Assembly (NCBI RefSeq): GCF_000024425.1
Contig: NC_013946.1
Location: forward strand, 124,001 to 188,000
Source: Meiothermus ruber DSM 1279
Lineage (GTDB): Bacteria > Deinococcota > Deinococci > Deinococcales > Thermaceae
Length of the DNA: 64,000 bases
Reading direction: 5' to 3'
Shown in pieces: positions 35,281 through 41,739 of this stretch (the first letter of the stretch is position 1; every line of letters begins with the position of its first letter). The notes beneath the pieces are model-generated. The model had not been told where the DNA came from, made no database searches, and saw only the letters and a program-made list of their open reading frames with translations. The translations under genes and the position numbers were made by a program.

Positions 35281-35922
35281 ATGTACGAGTACGGCTTGGG
35301 CGTGTACAAGGTCTGTAAGGTGATTGCGCGCTTCTTGCTTCAGGTCTTGTTTGGCCTGAAGGTGGAAGGGGCCGAGAAAATTCCCAAGGAAGGCCCGGTG
35401 ATACTGGCCTCCAATCACATGTCCTTTCTCGATCCGGTGGTAATGGGGGTGGCCTGCCCTCGGGTGGTGAGCTACATGTCGCGCGACGATGTGTTCAACT
35501 ATCCCATCCTGCGCTGGCTTTTGCCGCGCCTGTACGTGATTCCGGTCTCGAGGGGTTCGGGGGACTTGGGGGCGATTAAAGCCGCTATCCGCGTGCTCAA
35601 AAACGGCATGGCCTTTGGCATCTTCCCCGAGGGGCGCCGCAGCCGTACCGGTTTTATCGAGCCCTTCAAGACCGGCGCGGCGGCCATTGCCCTGCGCACG
35701 GGCGCGGTGATTGTTCCAGCCGCCATCATCGGCAGCGATAAAGCCTGGCCGGTGGGCAAAGGGCCGCGCCTGCGCCGCGGGGTTCGGGTGGTCTTCGGGG
35801 ATCCCCTCGTGCTACCTCCTGGCAAGCCCGATCACCAGACTTTGGAGGAGGTCACTCATCGGCTCGAGGCCGCTGTGACCGCACTTTTGCCCCCCGAGTA
35901 CCACAGAAAACCCACGGTTTAG
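35281..35922 (+). CDS. plsC: 1-acyl-sn-glycerol-3-phosphate acyltransferase
   Basis: 213 residues from ATG 35281; a TATGAT box lies nine bases before it. The acyltransferase motif I is VILASNHMSFLDPVV (NH-x4-D), motif II is near VIPVSRGSGD, motif III is GIFPEGRRSRTG and motif IV is AVIVPAAIIGSDKAWP. A hydrophobic N-terminal segment (VIARFLLQVLFGL) anchors it in the membrane. It makes phosphatidic acid in phospholipid synthesis. The gene ends about 100 bases before the HU gene. Confidence 0.88.
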   Translation: MYEYGLGVYKVCKVIARFLLQVLFGLKVEGAEKIPKEGPVILASNHMSFLDPVVMGVACPRVVSYMSRDDVFNYPILRWLLPRLYVIPVSRGSGDLGAIKAAIRVLKNGMAFGIFPEGRRSRTGFIEPFKTGAAAIALRTGAVIVPAAIIGSDKAWPVGKGPRLRRGVRVVFGDPLVLPPGKPDHQTLEEVTHRLEAAVTALLPPEYHRKPTV

Positions 35923-35966
35923 GCATTCTGTCTGAAACGAAATTGCCTCGAACACTGCTCTGGTGC

Positions 35967-35996
35967 TTGCAATTTGTAGATTAGCTGTGATACACT
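35967..35996 (+). promoter_or_regulatory. Promoter of the HU gene
   Basis: TTGCAA (35967-35972), 18-base spacer, TACACT (35991-35996) preceded by TG. The HU start at 36030 follows with AGGAGGTAAC as ribosome binding site. Confidence 0.5.
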
Positions 35997-36029
35997 CCGT
36001 GCTGAAGGGAAAACATAGGAGGTAACAAT

Positions 36030-36332
36030 ATGGCACGAGCCGCAGCAAAGAAAACCAAGACCAAAGCCGATCTGATTGACCAGGTAGCCGCTACCGCCGG
36101 TTTGAAGAAGAAGGATGCCAAGGCCGCTGTAGACGCTTTCCTGAGCAAGGTCGAAGAAGCCCTCAAGGCCGGTAATAAAGTGCAGTTGACCGGCTTCGGT
36201 ACCTTCGAGGTGCGCAGCCGTAAAGCCCGCACCGGCGTGAAGCCTGGCACCACCCAAAAAATCAAGATTCCTGCTTCTAAGTACCCTGCCTTCAAACCTG
36301 GCAAAGCCCTGAAGGAAACCGTCAAGAAATAA
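36030..36332 (+). CDS. hup: DNA-binding protein HU
   Basis: 100 residues; a histone-like dimer that bends and compacts DNA. After a lysine/alanine-rich N-terminal extension (MARAAAKKTKTKADLID) of about nine residues beyond the usual start, the standard HU fold follows: VDAFLSKVEEALKAGNKVQLTGFGTFEVRSRKARTG and the arm residues around KIKIPASKYPAFKPGK. A strong AGGAGG site precedes the ATG, and a terminator follows directly, so the gene is monocistronic and probably highly expressed. Confidence 0.95.
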   Translation: MARAAAKKTKTKADLIDQVAATAGLKKKDAKAAVDAFLSKVEEALKAGNKVQLTGFGTFEVRSRKARTGVKPGTTQKIKIPASKYPAFKPGKALKETVKK

Positions 36333-36347
36333 ACTGGCAGTCCCTTC

Positions 36348-36377
36348 CAATAGAGGAGGCTAAGGCCTCCTCTATTG
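36348..36377 (+). terminator. Terminator of the HU gene
   Basis: A 13-bp perfect stem (CAATAGAGGAGGC and GCCTCCTCTATTG, loop TAAG) begins 15 bases after the HU stop. The downstream T-rich tract (ATTTCTAT) is weak but the stem is strong. Confidence 0.7.
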
Positions 36378-36387
36378 ATTTCTATAT

Positions 36388-36528
36388 CGACGCGCACTTC
36401 GGCAGTATCGTTTACTTCAGCAAGCCTGAAAGATACTGCCGAAGTGCTTTTCTACTCCCTTCGGTTAGCTTGAATCCTTCACCCCTGACTGCGTGTGGCG
36501 GCGAATGATTCAAGCGGAAACGGTATGA
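36388..36528. repeat. Structured dispersed repeat, copy 2 (two hairpins)
   Basis: Second copy of the repeat at 32303-32438, just after the HU terminator. Hairpin 1: arms CACTTCGGCAGTATC (36395-36409) and GATACTGCCGAAGTG (36432-36446), plus an inner TTCAG/CTGAA stem. Hairpin 2: arms 36468-36483 and 36500-36515 with 14 of 16 pairs. Relative to copy 1 the stem base pair T-A becomes C-G on both sides (GGTAG/CTACC to GGCAG/CTGCC), a compensatory change. Confidence 0.85.
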
Positions 36529-36571
36529 GTGGATCGATTGAGCAGCCTTTGGTTTTTCTATCAGTAAAAGT

Positions 36572-37015
36572 TCACCCGAGGCGCAGTAGAGGCCGCCACC
36601 AGGGGACGGCCAGCAACACCAGGGCTACGCTCAGCCCGTACCAGATCAGGGCTTGGCGGTGCTTGAGCAGGGCGTCGGCGGCTTTTTTGACGCGGACGTT
36701 GCCCAGATGCGCCAGTATCACGGCGGCGAGCATCAGCACCCAGTGTTCGGCGATAAAAAAGCGGGTTTGGCTGTTTTGCATGGCCGCGCCAGGGTTGTTC
36801 AGCGCGCTTTGAACAAAGGGACTCAGCAGCATCAACAGAATACCCAGAAGCAGTTGAAGATCCATCAGACCGGTATACACCTGGCCGGCGCGGCGATCGG
36901 CGGCAGTATAGGTGTGGTTTTTGAGCCCCATGATGCTCCGATAGATCAGGTACACAGCGGCGAGCAGCACCAGCCAGCGGGCGATGTTGTGGAAAGAGAG
37001 TAGAAACTCGTACAT
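36572..37015 (-). CDS. Four-helix membrane protein, possibly cytochrome b-like
   Basis: 147 residues with four hydrophobic segments. Histidines sit at or near membrane ends: FHNIARWLVLLAAVYL (His9), AEHWVLMLAAVILAHLG (two His in helix 3) and LKHRQALIWYGL. This spacing could bind haem, as in small cytochrome b-type membrane proteins, but no definite family motif is seen. No signal peptide. It stands alone between the structured repeat and the nitroreductase gene. Confidence 0.65.
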   Translation of the reverse strand: MYEFLLSFHNIARWLVLLAAVYLIYRSIMGLKNHTYTAADRRAGQVYTGLMDLQLLLGILLMLLSPFVQSALNNPGAAMQNSQTRFFIAEHWVLMLAAVILAHLGNVRVKKAADALLKHRQALIWYGLSVALVLLAVPWWRPLLRLG

Positions 37016-37109
37016 ACCTTTATCCTACAGCCCGATGGATGCAGCCAGGCCGGCAAAAAGGCGCCAGCTTGGCTGATAAAAACACACGCACCAATGTCAT
37101 GCGCGCTGG

Positions 37110-37730
37110 CTACTGCCAGCGCACCACCCGCTGTAGGTTGTGGCGGTGGTGCTCAAAACCGGCTTCATCGGCGATGCCAATCGGTAGCAGCGCGGTGATG
37201 GCAACATGTGGGGGTAAGTTCAGAATTTCTTTTACCTTGCTGGCATTGAACCCACCCATCGGTACGGTGTCATAGCCATACGAGCGAGCAATCAACATCA
37301 GGAAAGCCAGCAGAATAAAGCCCTGGGCCTTACCCCAGTTTTCGCGCTCCTCGTCGCTTTTGCTTTCCCAGGCTTTGCGCAGATTGGCGGCCCGAAGTTG
37401 TTTTTGCTCCTCGGAAAAGCCCGGATGAAAGATTTCTTCTACGTGCTCGAGGGTGTCCTTCATATCGCTGTATACCACCAGCACGGCAGGGGCCGAGCTG
37501 ACCTGGGCCTGGTTGTTGGCGGCTTCGCGCAGACGCTCTTTGAGTTCGGGATTCTGCACCACCACCACCCGCCAGGGCTGGAGGTTGTTGGAGCTGGGCG
37601 CTTTGAGCGCCAGTGACAGGATTTCCTCGAGCACTTCTTGGGGAATGGGCTGGGGTTTGAACTTGCGGATGCTACGACGGGTAAGCACCGCGTCTTTGAC
37701 CGAGAGGATGCGCTGGCCTACTGCTTCCAT
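37110..37730 (-). CDS. Nitroreductase-family protein
   Basis: 206 residues from ATG 37730. FMN-binding features are seen as TRRSIRKFKPQPIP (Arg pair), APSSNNLQPWRVVVV (family block APSSxNxQPW), YDTVPMGGFNASKVKEIL and a C-terminal basic tail. It would be an FMN-dependent NAD(P)H oxidoreductase acting on nitroaromatics, quinones or similar. LMLIARSYGYDTVPMGGF matches the group that includes YfkO/YdgI-like proteins. Confidence 0.87.
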   Translation of the reverse strand: MEAVGQRILSVKDAVLTRRSIRKFKPQPIPQEVLEEILSLALKAPSSNNLQPWRVVVVQNPELKERLREAANNQAQVSSAPAVLVVYSDMKDTLEHVEEIFHPGFSEEQKQLRAANLRKAWESKSDEERENWGKAQGFILLAFLMLIARSYGYDTVPMGGFNASKVKEILNLPPHVAITALLPIGIADEAGFEHHRHNLQRVVRWQ

Positions 37731-37855
37731 ACAGGGGCTCACTCTACCGGATGGGCCTCAACCAACCATGCTTCACTTTACAATTTATAGCTTAGGGGTT
37801 TGGGGCCTGGGCTGGGGCTTTTTTGCATACCACTTTTCATTTTTGAATAGTCTGC

Positions 37856-37899
37856 TATAATTATCTTTAGCGCGGGAGATATCCCGCCTATTTTATTTT
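37856..37899 (+). promoter_or_regulatory. Plus-strand TATAAT box followed at once by a terminator-like hairpin
   Basis: TATAAT at 37856-37861 (TTTTCA 16 bases upstream), then GCGGGA-GATA-TCCCGC (37872-37887) and CTATTTTATTTT. A transcript started here would end after about 35 bases, pointing into the 3' end of the pseudouridine synthase gene from the antisense side. The hairpin may also simply serve as that gene's end. Confidence 0.4.
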
Positions 37900-38627
37900 C
37901 AGCCGGGCAAGCCAACCACCTCGTAGAGGGCTTTGATCTCATCTGGGGTAAGTTGGCGGCTGGCCCCAGGGGGCAGGTTGGGCGGAAGTTGGAGAGGCCC
38001 AAAGGCCAGGCGTTTGAGGTAGGTTACCTGGTTGCCGCGAGCGGCGAACATTCGTTTGACCTGGTGAAACCGGCCCTCGCGGAGGACGAGCTCGACCTTA
38101 CGAGGGTCGGGGCCCAGGTACAGCTCTGCTGGCTGAAGTGGTTCGCCCTCGAGCTCGAGCGTACCCGCTGCAAAGACCGCGACATCCTCGGGGGTTGCGG
38201 GGCTGGCTAACTCCACGTAATAGCGCTTGGTTACCTTCCAGCGCGGATGGGTGAGCCGGTGCAATAGCTCACCGTCGGTGGTGAGCAGCAAAAGGCCCTC
38301 GGTATCTTTGTCCAGGCGACCCACGGGCATCCAGTCGTTGCGCCAGAATTCTTCGGGCAGGAGGGCCGTGATGGGGGTGCCGCTGGGGTCTTTGGTGGAG
38401 GTGATGTAGCCGGCGGGTTTGTTGAGCAGAAGGTAGAAGAATTTTTGATATACCAGCGGCTCCCCAGCCACCTCGATGTGGGCCTGGCTGGGGTCAAACT
38501 TAAAGCCTGCATCGGCGACGATCTTGCCGTTGATGGTAATCAGGCCTGCTCGAGCCAGCCGGTGTATCTCTTTGCGGCTGCCCACGCCCAGGTGCCCCAG
38601 CACTTTGTCTAAACGCTCGTAGGCCAT
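37899..38627 (-). CDS. rRNA pseudouridine synthase, RsuA/RluB family
   Basis: 242 residues from ATG 38627. An S4 RNA-binding domain is at residues 1-60 (ERLDKVLGHLGVGSRKEIHRLARAGLITINGK), followed by the catalytic domain: LLNKPAGYITSTKD, the catalytic Asp in PVGRLDKDTEGLLLLTTDG and the C-terminal EGRFHQVKRMFAARGN. The family modifies 16S U516 (RsuA) or 23S U2605 (RluB). RsuA seems slightly more likely from length (no long tail). Its 5' region has a promoter, palindrome and short hairpin right before the start codon. Confidence 0.87.
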   Translation of the reverse strand: MAYERLDKVLGHLGVGSRKEIHRLARAGLITINGKIVADAGFKFDPSQAHIEVAGEPLVYQKFFYLLLNKPAGYITSTKDPSGTPITALLPEEFWRNDWMPVGRLDKDTEGLLLLTTDGELLHRLTHPRWKVTKRYYVELASPATPEDVAVFAAGTLELEGEPLQPAELYLGPDPRKVELVLREGRFHQVKRMFAARGNQVTYLKRLAFGPLQLPPNLPPGASRQLTPDEIKALYEVVGLPG

Positions 38628-38630
38628 GTT

Positions 38631-38696
38631 AAATAAAAAACCCCCGATTACCGGGGCTGATAGTATCAGCATACACCCATATACGCTATGCGTCAA
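38631..38696 (-). promoter_or_regulatory. Promoter, palindrome and leader hairpin of the pseudouridine synthase gene
   Basis: On the minus strand: TTGACG (38696-38691), 17-base spacer, TATGCT (38673-38668), then the palindrome GCTGATACTATCAGC (38670-38656) over the expected start point, then CCCCG-GTAAT-CGGGG (38656-38642) followed by TTTTTTATTT (38640-38631) four bases before the ATG. The leader therefore contains a small terminator-like hairpin. Confidence 0.55.
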
Positions 38697-38715
38697 GGCT
38701 ATGCAGGCCTGCGGG

Positions 38716-38742
38716 GGTAAGCTAACGCAAACCCCCGGACAG
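38716..38742 (+). repeat. Left direct repeat (attL-like) of the element
   Basis: 27 bases starting GGTAAGCTAACGC and ending CCCCCGGACAG. The left flank supplies GCAGGCCTGC (palindrome, 38703-38712) and GGG, giving a GGGGGT...ACCCCC stem. The right flank gives GGACAG...CTGTCC around the palindrome TTCCTAGGAA. Confidence 0.8.
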
Positions 38743-38765
38743 TTCCTAGGAAGGAAGCTGTCCAG

Positions 38766-39053
38766 ATGCCCAAAAATCGCCAAGACGATAATCTCACAAG
38801 CCCTGCAAGACCCCAACCTGTAGACCCCCCTACAACCAGGAACTATTTCGAGGCCCTTGCTCGCGCATCTGCGTGCAAGGCGGCTGTGGATGAGGCGCTG
38901 CTGACCAACGACATGGCAATGCTCGAGGCCCGCCTGGCTATGTTTGCCCAGGCCCGGCGTGAGCTGGTGGCGGCTCGGGCTGCATTGTTTACCGAAACAG
39001 CCCGTTGGGTGCGGGCCATGTTCCGCCCCTGGAAGGGAGTGCGGTATGGATAG
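38766..39053 (+). CDS. Hypothetical element protein, 95 aa
   Basis: Not recognised. First gene of the element, starting at ATG 38766 with AAGGAAGC upstream. The N-terminal third is Pro/Asn/Gln-rich and probably disordered. From residue 27 on it is a continuous charged helix (YFEALARASACKAAVDEAL, then MLEARLAMFAQARRELVAAR), predicted coiled coil. The stop overlaps the start of the next gene by eight bases, indicating a tightly packed operon. Confidence 0.65.
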   Translation: MPKNRQDDNLTSPARPQPVDPPTTRNYFEALARASACKAAVDEALLTNDMAMLEARLAMFAQARRELVAARAALFTETARWVRAMFRPWKGVRYG

Positions 39054-39189
39054 GGCCCAGCTCGCCTACCAAATCTGGCTGGCCCAGCTAGCCCTATACC
39101 GCTCTCGCTTGCAGGTGCACGAGCTGTTCTTTGTTACCGAGTACCTCGAGTTCACCCGAGAGAAAAGCCGGGAGGTGTACCGTGCCTAG
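39046..39189 (+). CDS. Hypothetical element protein, 47 aa
   Basis: Not recognised. ATG 39046 is preceded by GAAGGGAGTGC as ribosome binding site and overlaps the previous stop. The peptide (MDRAQLAYQIWLAQLALYRS...) is an amphipathic helix with a charged C-terminus. Its stop overlaps the GTG of the next gene by eight bases. Support comes from the overlapping packing and the ribosome binding site. Confidence 0.55.
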   Translation: MDRAQLAYQIWLAQLALYRSRLQVHELFFVTEYLEFTREKSREVYRA

Positions 39190-39577
39190 CCCCACCTCCC
39201 CTTACGCCCAACAAGATGAACAGTTCAGAAAGCTGCTTGAGCAGGTACATCACGCCACCCAGCAACCGGGTGTGAAATTCCTGGCGCTGATACGCAAGCG
39301 CTACCAGGGGGCCATCATCTGGGTCTGTGCCTCCACCTCCAAGGCCCCCCAGTACGCCGAAATCTGGGGCACTGGCGAGTCACCCCTCGAGGCCCTCCTC
39401 GACCTGGTCGAGCTGCTGGGTATGGTGCCGGCCTCTCCACCGGAACAAGGGGGCACACCCACTATACAAAATGAAGCTTGTCCCTCACGCAAAAATCGAG
39501 GCTCTGTAAGCCACGCTAAGGCCCCTCGCAGAGGTGGCCCAGGGTCTACCACCGGAGAAAGGGGTGATCGGGCATGA
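39182..39577 (+). CDS. Hypothetical element protein, 131 aa
   Basis: Not recognised. GTG 39182 is chosen over earlier in-frame codons because GGGAGGTG lies seven bases upstream. The N-terminal 90 residues look folded (QFRKLLEQVHHATQQPGVK, FLALIRKRYQGAIIWVCAS, then SPLEALLDLVELLGM), alternating helix and strand. The last 40 residues are basic and Gly/Pro-rich, likely disordered. It overlaps the next gene by the ATGA tetranucleotide. Confidence 0.6.
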   Translation: MPSPTSPYAQQDEQFRKLLEQVHHATQQPGVKFLALIRKRYQGAIIWVCASTSKAPQYAEIWGTGESPLEALLDLVELLGMVPASPPEQGGTPTIQNEACPSRKNRGSVSHAKAPRRGGPGSTTGERGDRA

Positions 39578-40668
39578 CCGCACCCCGCCCATCCATCGAA
39601 TCCCCAGCCTTCAGCAACCTCAAGGCCGACCTGGCCGCCAACCCGCCCAAGGTACGCAAGACCATAGACTACTACCGACAGCAAATCGCCCTTGAGGCCA
39701 GGGAACGCCACAAGCTCAACCAACAATCCTTTGAGCTATACAGCCACCTGCTAAACGCCGCCTTGCTGTGGCTGGGGCACAAGCGACTCTCTACCCTGCC
39801 AAAACAGGTTACTTTGCACGCCCCTCTCGAGCAGGTGGCCCTGGACTTCGGGGTGCACCGCCACACCATCAAGCACTGGCTACGGCCCCTGGTACAGGCT
39901 GGCCTGGTGGTCTACCGGCCTCAGAAGGTCACAGCCTGGGGCCGCACCTGCCATACCGGCACGGTCTGGTTCGTGAGCCTTGACCCCACCCGTAAAGCCC
40001 GCCTGATCTGGAGCGACATGAAAGAAACCTACCGCAACCTGGAGCAGGATAAAGCCAACGGAAAGCTGTCCTACACGGTGATTCGACATACAAAAGAAAG
40101 TGGACAGTTAGGATTGGATGCAGGTCTTCTTAACTGGGCGATCCCCTCCAGATCTATCCAACCCGAGAATAATCTGTATGTCGAAAACTCGTCCAGCACG
40201 GTAGAAGTGCTATTTGAAGTCGAGTTTGCCAGCCGAAAAGAGGTGGGCGAGGTGGTGGAGCGGGCGGCCAGGGCTATCCTGGCGGCTCTGGGCGACGACC
40301 CCAGGCGGTTTGGGGGGTGGTGCTGGTTGCTCTGGCAGGCCCGCCGGCTGGCCGATGTGGGGCAGAGCATTTTTACGCGTCTGTATGAGCAAATCCGACG
40401 AGGCATGGATGCCCGCGAGCGCGGCCGGCTCAACAACCCGGCAGCCTACACCCGCCACCTGCTGGACGAAACCGGGCTGCTGGACATGCTACGGAACGCT
40501 CCGGTGCGTCGGTGGCCTACCTGGGAGGGCGGTCATGAACATCTACCAGCAAAAAGCCGCCTGGCGGATGCTATCCGACATTCGTATCGGTCTGCGGCTG
40601 TACACCGGCCTCGAGCCCCACACCAGCACCCGCCACCGCATCCACAGCGGCTACCGACTGGCTCTTAA
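39574..40668 (+). CDS. Winged-helix protein, putative replication initiator of the element
   Basis: 364 residues, the largest protein of the element. A winged helix-turn-helix is seen at about residues 81-118 (LEQVALDFGVHRHTIKHWLR, then PLVQAGLVVYRP), followed by a strand-rich part (TCHTGTVWFVSLD). A second helical domain spans about 210-310 (EVVERAARAILAALGDDPRR, RRLADVGQSIFTRLYEQIRR). This size, domain order and position resemble plasmid/phage replication initiators, but I see no diagnostic Rep motif. The last ~45 residues overlap the next gene and look like translation of that gene's other frame. Confidence 0.6.
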   Translation: MTAPRPSIESPAFSNLKADLAANPPKVRKTIDYYRQQIALEARERHKLNQQSFELYSHLLNAALLWLGHKRLSTLPKQVTLHAPLEQVALDFGVHRHTIKHWLRPLVQAGLVVYRPQKVTAWGRTCHTGTVWFVSLDPTRKARLIWSDMKETYRNLEQDKANGKLSYTVIRHTKESGQLGLDAGLLNWAIPSRSIQPENNLYVENSSSTVEVLFEVEFASRKEVGEVVERAARAILAALGDDPRRFGGWCWLLWQARRLADVGQSIFTRLYEQIRRGMDARERGRLNNPAAYTRHLLDETGLLDMLRNAPVRRWPTWEGGHEHLPAKSRLADAIRHSYRSAAVHRPRAPHQHPPPHPQRLPTGS

Positions 40669-40744
40669 CAGGGCCCGGCAACTGGTGGCCCTGCTGGAAA
40701 GCCTGGAAAAGGAGCATGCATGGCAAAACCTGGCCGAAAACTAG
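40535..40744 (+). CDS. Hypothetical element protein, 69 aa, nested start
   Basis: Not recognised. ATG 40535 lies inside the 3' end of the putative initiator gene in another frame, with GGGAGGGCGG six bases upstream. The product (MNIYQQKAAWRMLSDIRIGL...) is helical and basic, ending LLESLEKEHAWQNLAEN. The 134-base overlap is long, so either the initiator really ends earlier or both frames are used. It overlaps the next gene by 25 bases. Confidence 0.5.
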   Translation: MNIYQQKAAWRMLSDIRIGLRLYTGLEPHTSTRHRIHSGYRLALNRARQLVALLESLEKEHAWQNLAEN

Positions 40745-40953
40745 GCTACCGCACCCCCAATAGCCTGCTGACCTACCCCATCCTGGAGAACCTGTATCTG
40801 ATGGGTTACAGCTCTGATAAAGCTGCACAGATCGTGCGAGAACTGGGCTACACCTGTAGCAACCATACCGCCTGGAGGCGCTGGAAGGAGTTTGAGCGTA
40901 AGCACCCCGAGGCCCTATTGCGGTACGGCCAACCCAAACGGGAGGTTGTGTGA
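40720..40953 (+). CDS. Small helix-turn-helix-like element protein, 77 aa
   Basis: ATG 40720 follows AAGGAGCATGC. The peptide has LENLYLMGYSSDKAAQIVRELGYTCSNHTAWRRWKEFER, which reads as a recognition-helix type HTH (S-x2-KAAQIVRELG, then a turn, then HTAWRRWKEFE). A small DNA-binding protein, possibly an excision or copy-control factor. Function is inferred only from the HTH-like segment. Confidence 0.55.
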   Translation: MAKPGRKLGYRTPNSLLTYPILENLYLMGYSSDKAAQIVRELGYTCSNHTAWRRWKEFERKHPEALLRYGQPKREVV

Positions 40954-41102
40954 TTGCTTTTGGTTTGCTTTTTGTCCTGGTCGTGGCAGTGGTTTGGCTG
41001 GGGCCGGAGAACACCTTTTGGCAGGCCGTGTTCCTGGCTGCACTGGCCGTTGCTATTGGATTGTGGATATCCACAGCGCTCAACACCCTCAGGAGGAAGT
41101 AA
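40950..41102 (+). CDS. Two-helix membrane microprotein, 50 aa
   Basis: GTG 40950 overlaps the previous stop (GTGTGA), with GGGAGGTTGT upstream. The product is almost entirely two membrane helices (IAFGLLFVLVVAVVWLG and FWQAVFLAALAVAIGLWIS) joined by PENT and closed by a basic tail (LNTLRRK). Such small proteins occur in phage and plasmid operons as holin-like or exclusion proteins; that is only a possibility. The following GTG at 41103 directly abuts its stop. Confidence 0.5.
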   Translation: MIAFGLLFVLVVAVVWLGPENTFWQAVFLAALAVAIGLWISTALNTLRRK

Positions 41103-41174
41103 GTGCGCCGGCACATTGAGCGCGTCTTGCAAGCCGGCCCAGCGACGCTCGAAGAGATCGCCAGTCGGTTGTAG
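41103..41174 (+). pseudogene. Winged-helix N-terminal piece cut off by an amber codon
   Basis: GTG 41103, right after the previous stop with AGGAGGAAGTAA overlapping. It encodes 23 residues (VRRHIERVLQAGPATLEEIA + SRL) that form the first two helices of a winged helix, ending at TAG 41172. The same frame continues after the TAG as VTPVEVLNQMERAGTVLEMG, the recognition helix and wing, and runs on into the BrnT-like toxin gene. Without the TAG the two would be one HTH-toxin fusion of 147 residues. Confidence 0.55.
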
Positions 41175-41201
41175 GTTACCCCTGTGGAGGTGCTAAATCA
41201 G

Positions 41202-41546
41202 ATGGAACGGGCCGGCACAGTTTTGGAGATGGGGGGCTACTGGTCTTTGCTGCCATCAGCAGATAAAAACTGGGAGCCCAATGTAATCATCACCGCCGAA
41301 ATAGAGGGCAAGATCAGGCGCAAGCACAACGTGAGGCCCCAGGAGGTGCACCAGGCTCTTGCCGATCCCAAGCGGCGCAGCAGGCCCGTAATGAGCGAGG
41401 GGGAAAACCCGGTGGCTCTTGTGGTGGGCAGCACCGACGCTGGGCGCAAGCTCACAATGATTGTGATTTTGCTGCCCGACAGCTTGTATCTGGTATCGGC
41501 TCGAACTGCTAGGGCCAGAGAAATCGCTGAGGTACACTATGAGTAG
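41202..41546 (+). CDS. BrnT-like toxin candidate
   Basis: 114 residues from ATG 41202, which has GGAGGTG nine bases upstream; the frame is open from 41175. After a remnant of a wing (GTVLEMGGYWSLLP) comes the BrnT pattern: ITAEIEGKIRRKHNVRPQEV (the K-x2-KH motif), HQALADP, VVGSTDAGRKLTMIVIL and YLVSARTARAREIAEVHYE. These match the R-KH-V, DP, GRS-GR-L and ISAR-A-x3-E-x3-Y landmarks of BrnT ribonuclease toxins. The overlap of its stop with the next small gene is the usual toxin-antitoxin arrangement, here toxin first. Confidence 0.6.
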   Translation: MERAGTVLEMGGYWSLLPSADKNWEPNVIITAEIEGKIRRKHNVRPQEVHQALADPKRRSRPVMSEGENPVALVVGSTDAGRKLTMIVILLPDSLYLVSARTARAREIAEVHYE

Positions 41547-41739
41547 AGCCATGGCTAGAACCACCTCCAAAACCCCCCGCAAAGTTAAGGTGCCCCGCCG
41601 TCTGACCCAAGGGCCCGAACAACTGGGCCCCCTTGCCGACTGGGTCGATCGGCACAGCACCCGGCTGGAGCTGGGCCCGATTGACCCGGAGCTTGACCGG
41701 CAGATCACCCACCGCCTAACCAAGCCGCGCTATGAATGA
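41539..41739 (+). CDS. Putative antitoxin partner, 66 aa
   Basis: ATG 41539 overlaps the toxin stop by eight bases. A very basic N-terminus (ARTTSKTPRKVKVPRRLTQ) precedes a short acidic/helical C-terminus (DWVDRHSTRLELGPIDPELD, RQITHRLTKP). It is the size of a BrnA-type antitoxin, which follows its toxin in the same overlapping order, but no clear ribbon-helix-helix motif can be read, so the assignment rests on position. It overlaps the next gene by eight bases. Confidence 0.45.
   Translation: MSRAMARTTSKTPRKVKVPRRLTQGPEQLGPLADWVDRHSTRLELGPIDPELDRQITHRLTKPRYE

Noticed and set aside
38716-38742. Attachment site in a tRNA gene
   Set aside because: The 27-base repeat and its flanks cannot be folded into a tRNA 3' end and no tRNA gene is adjacent.
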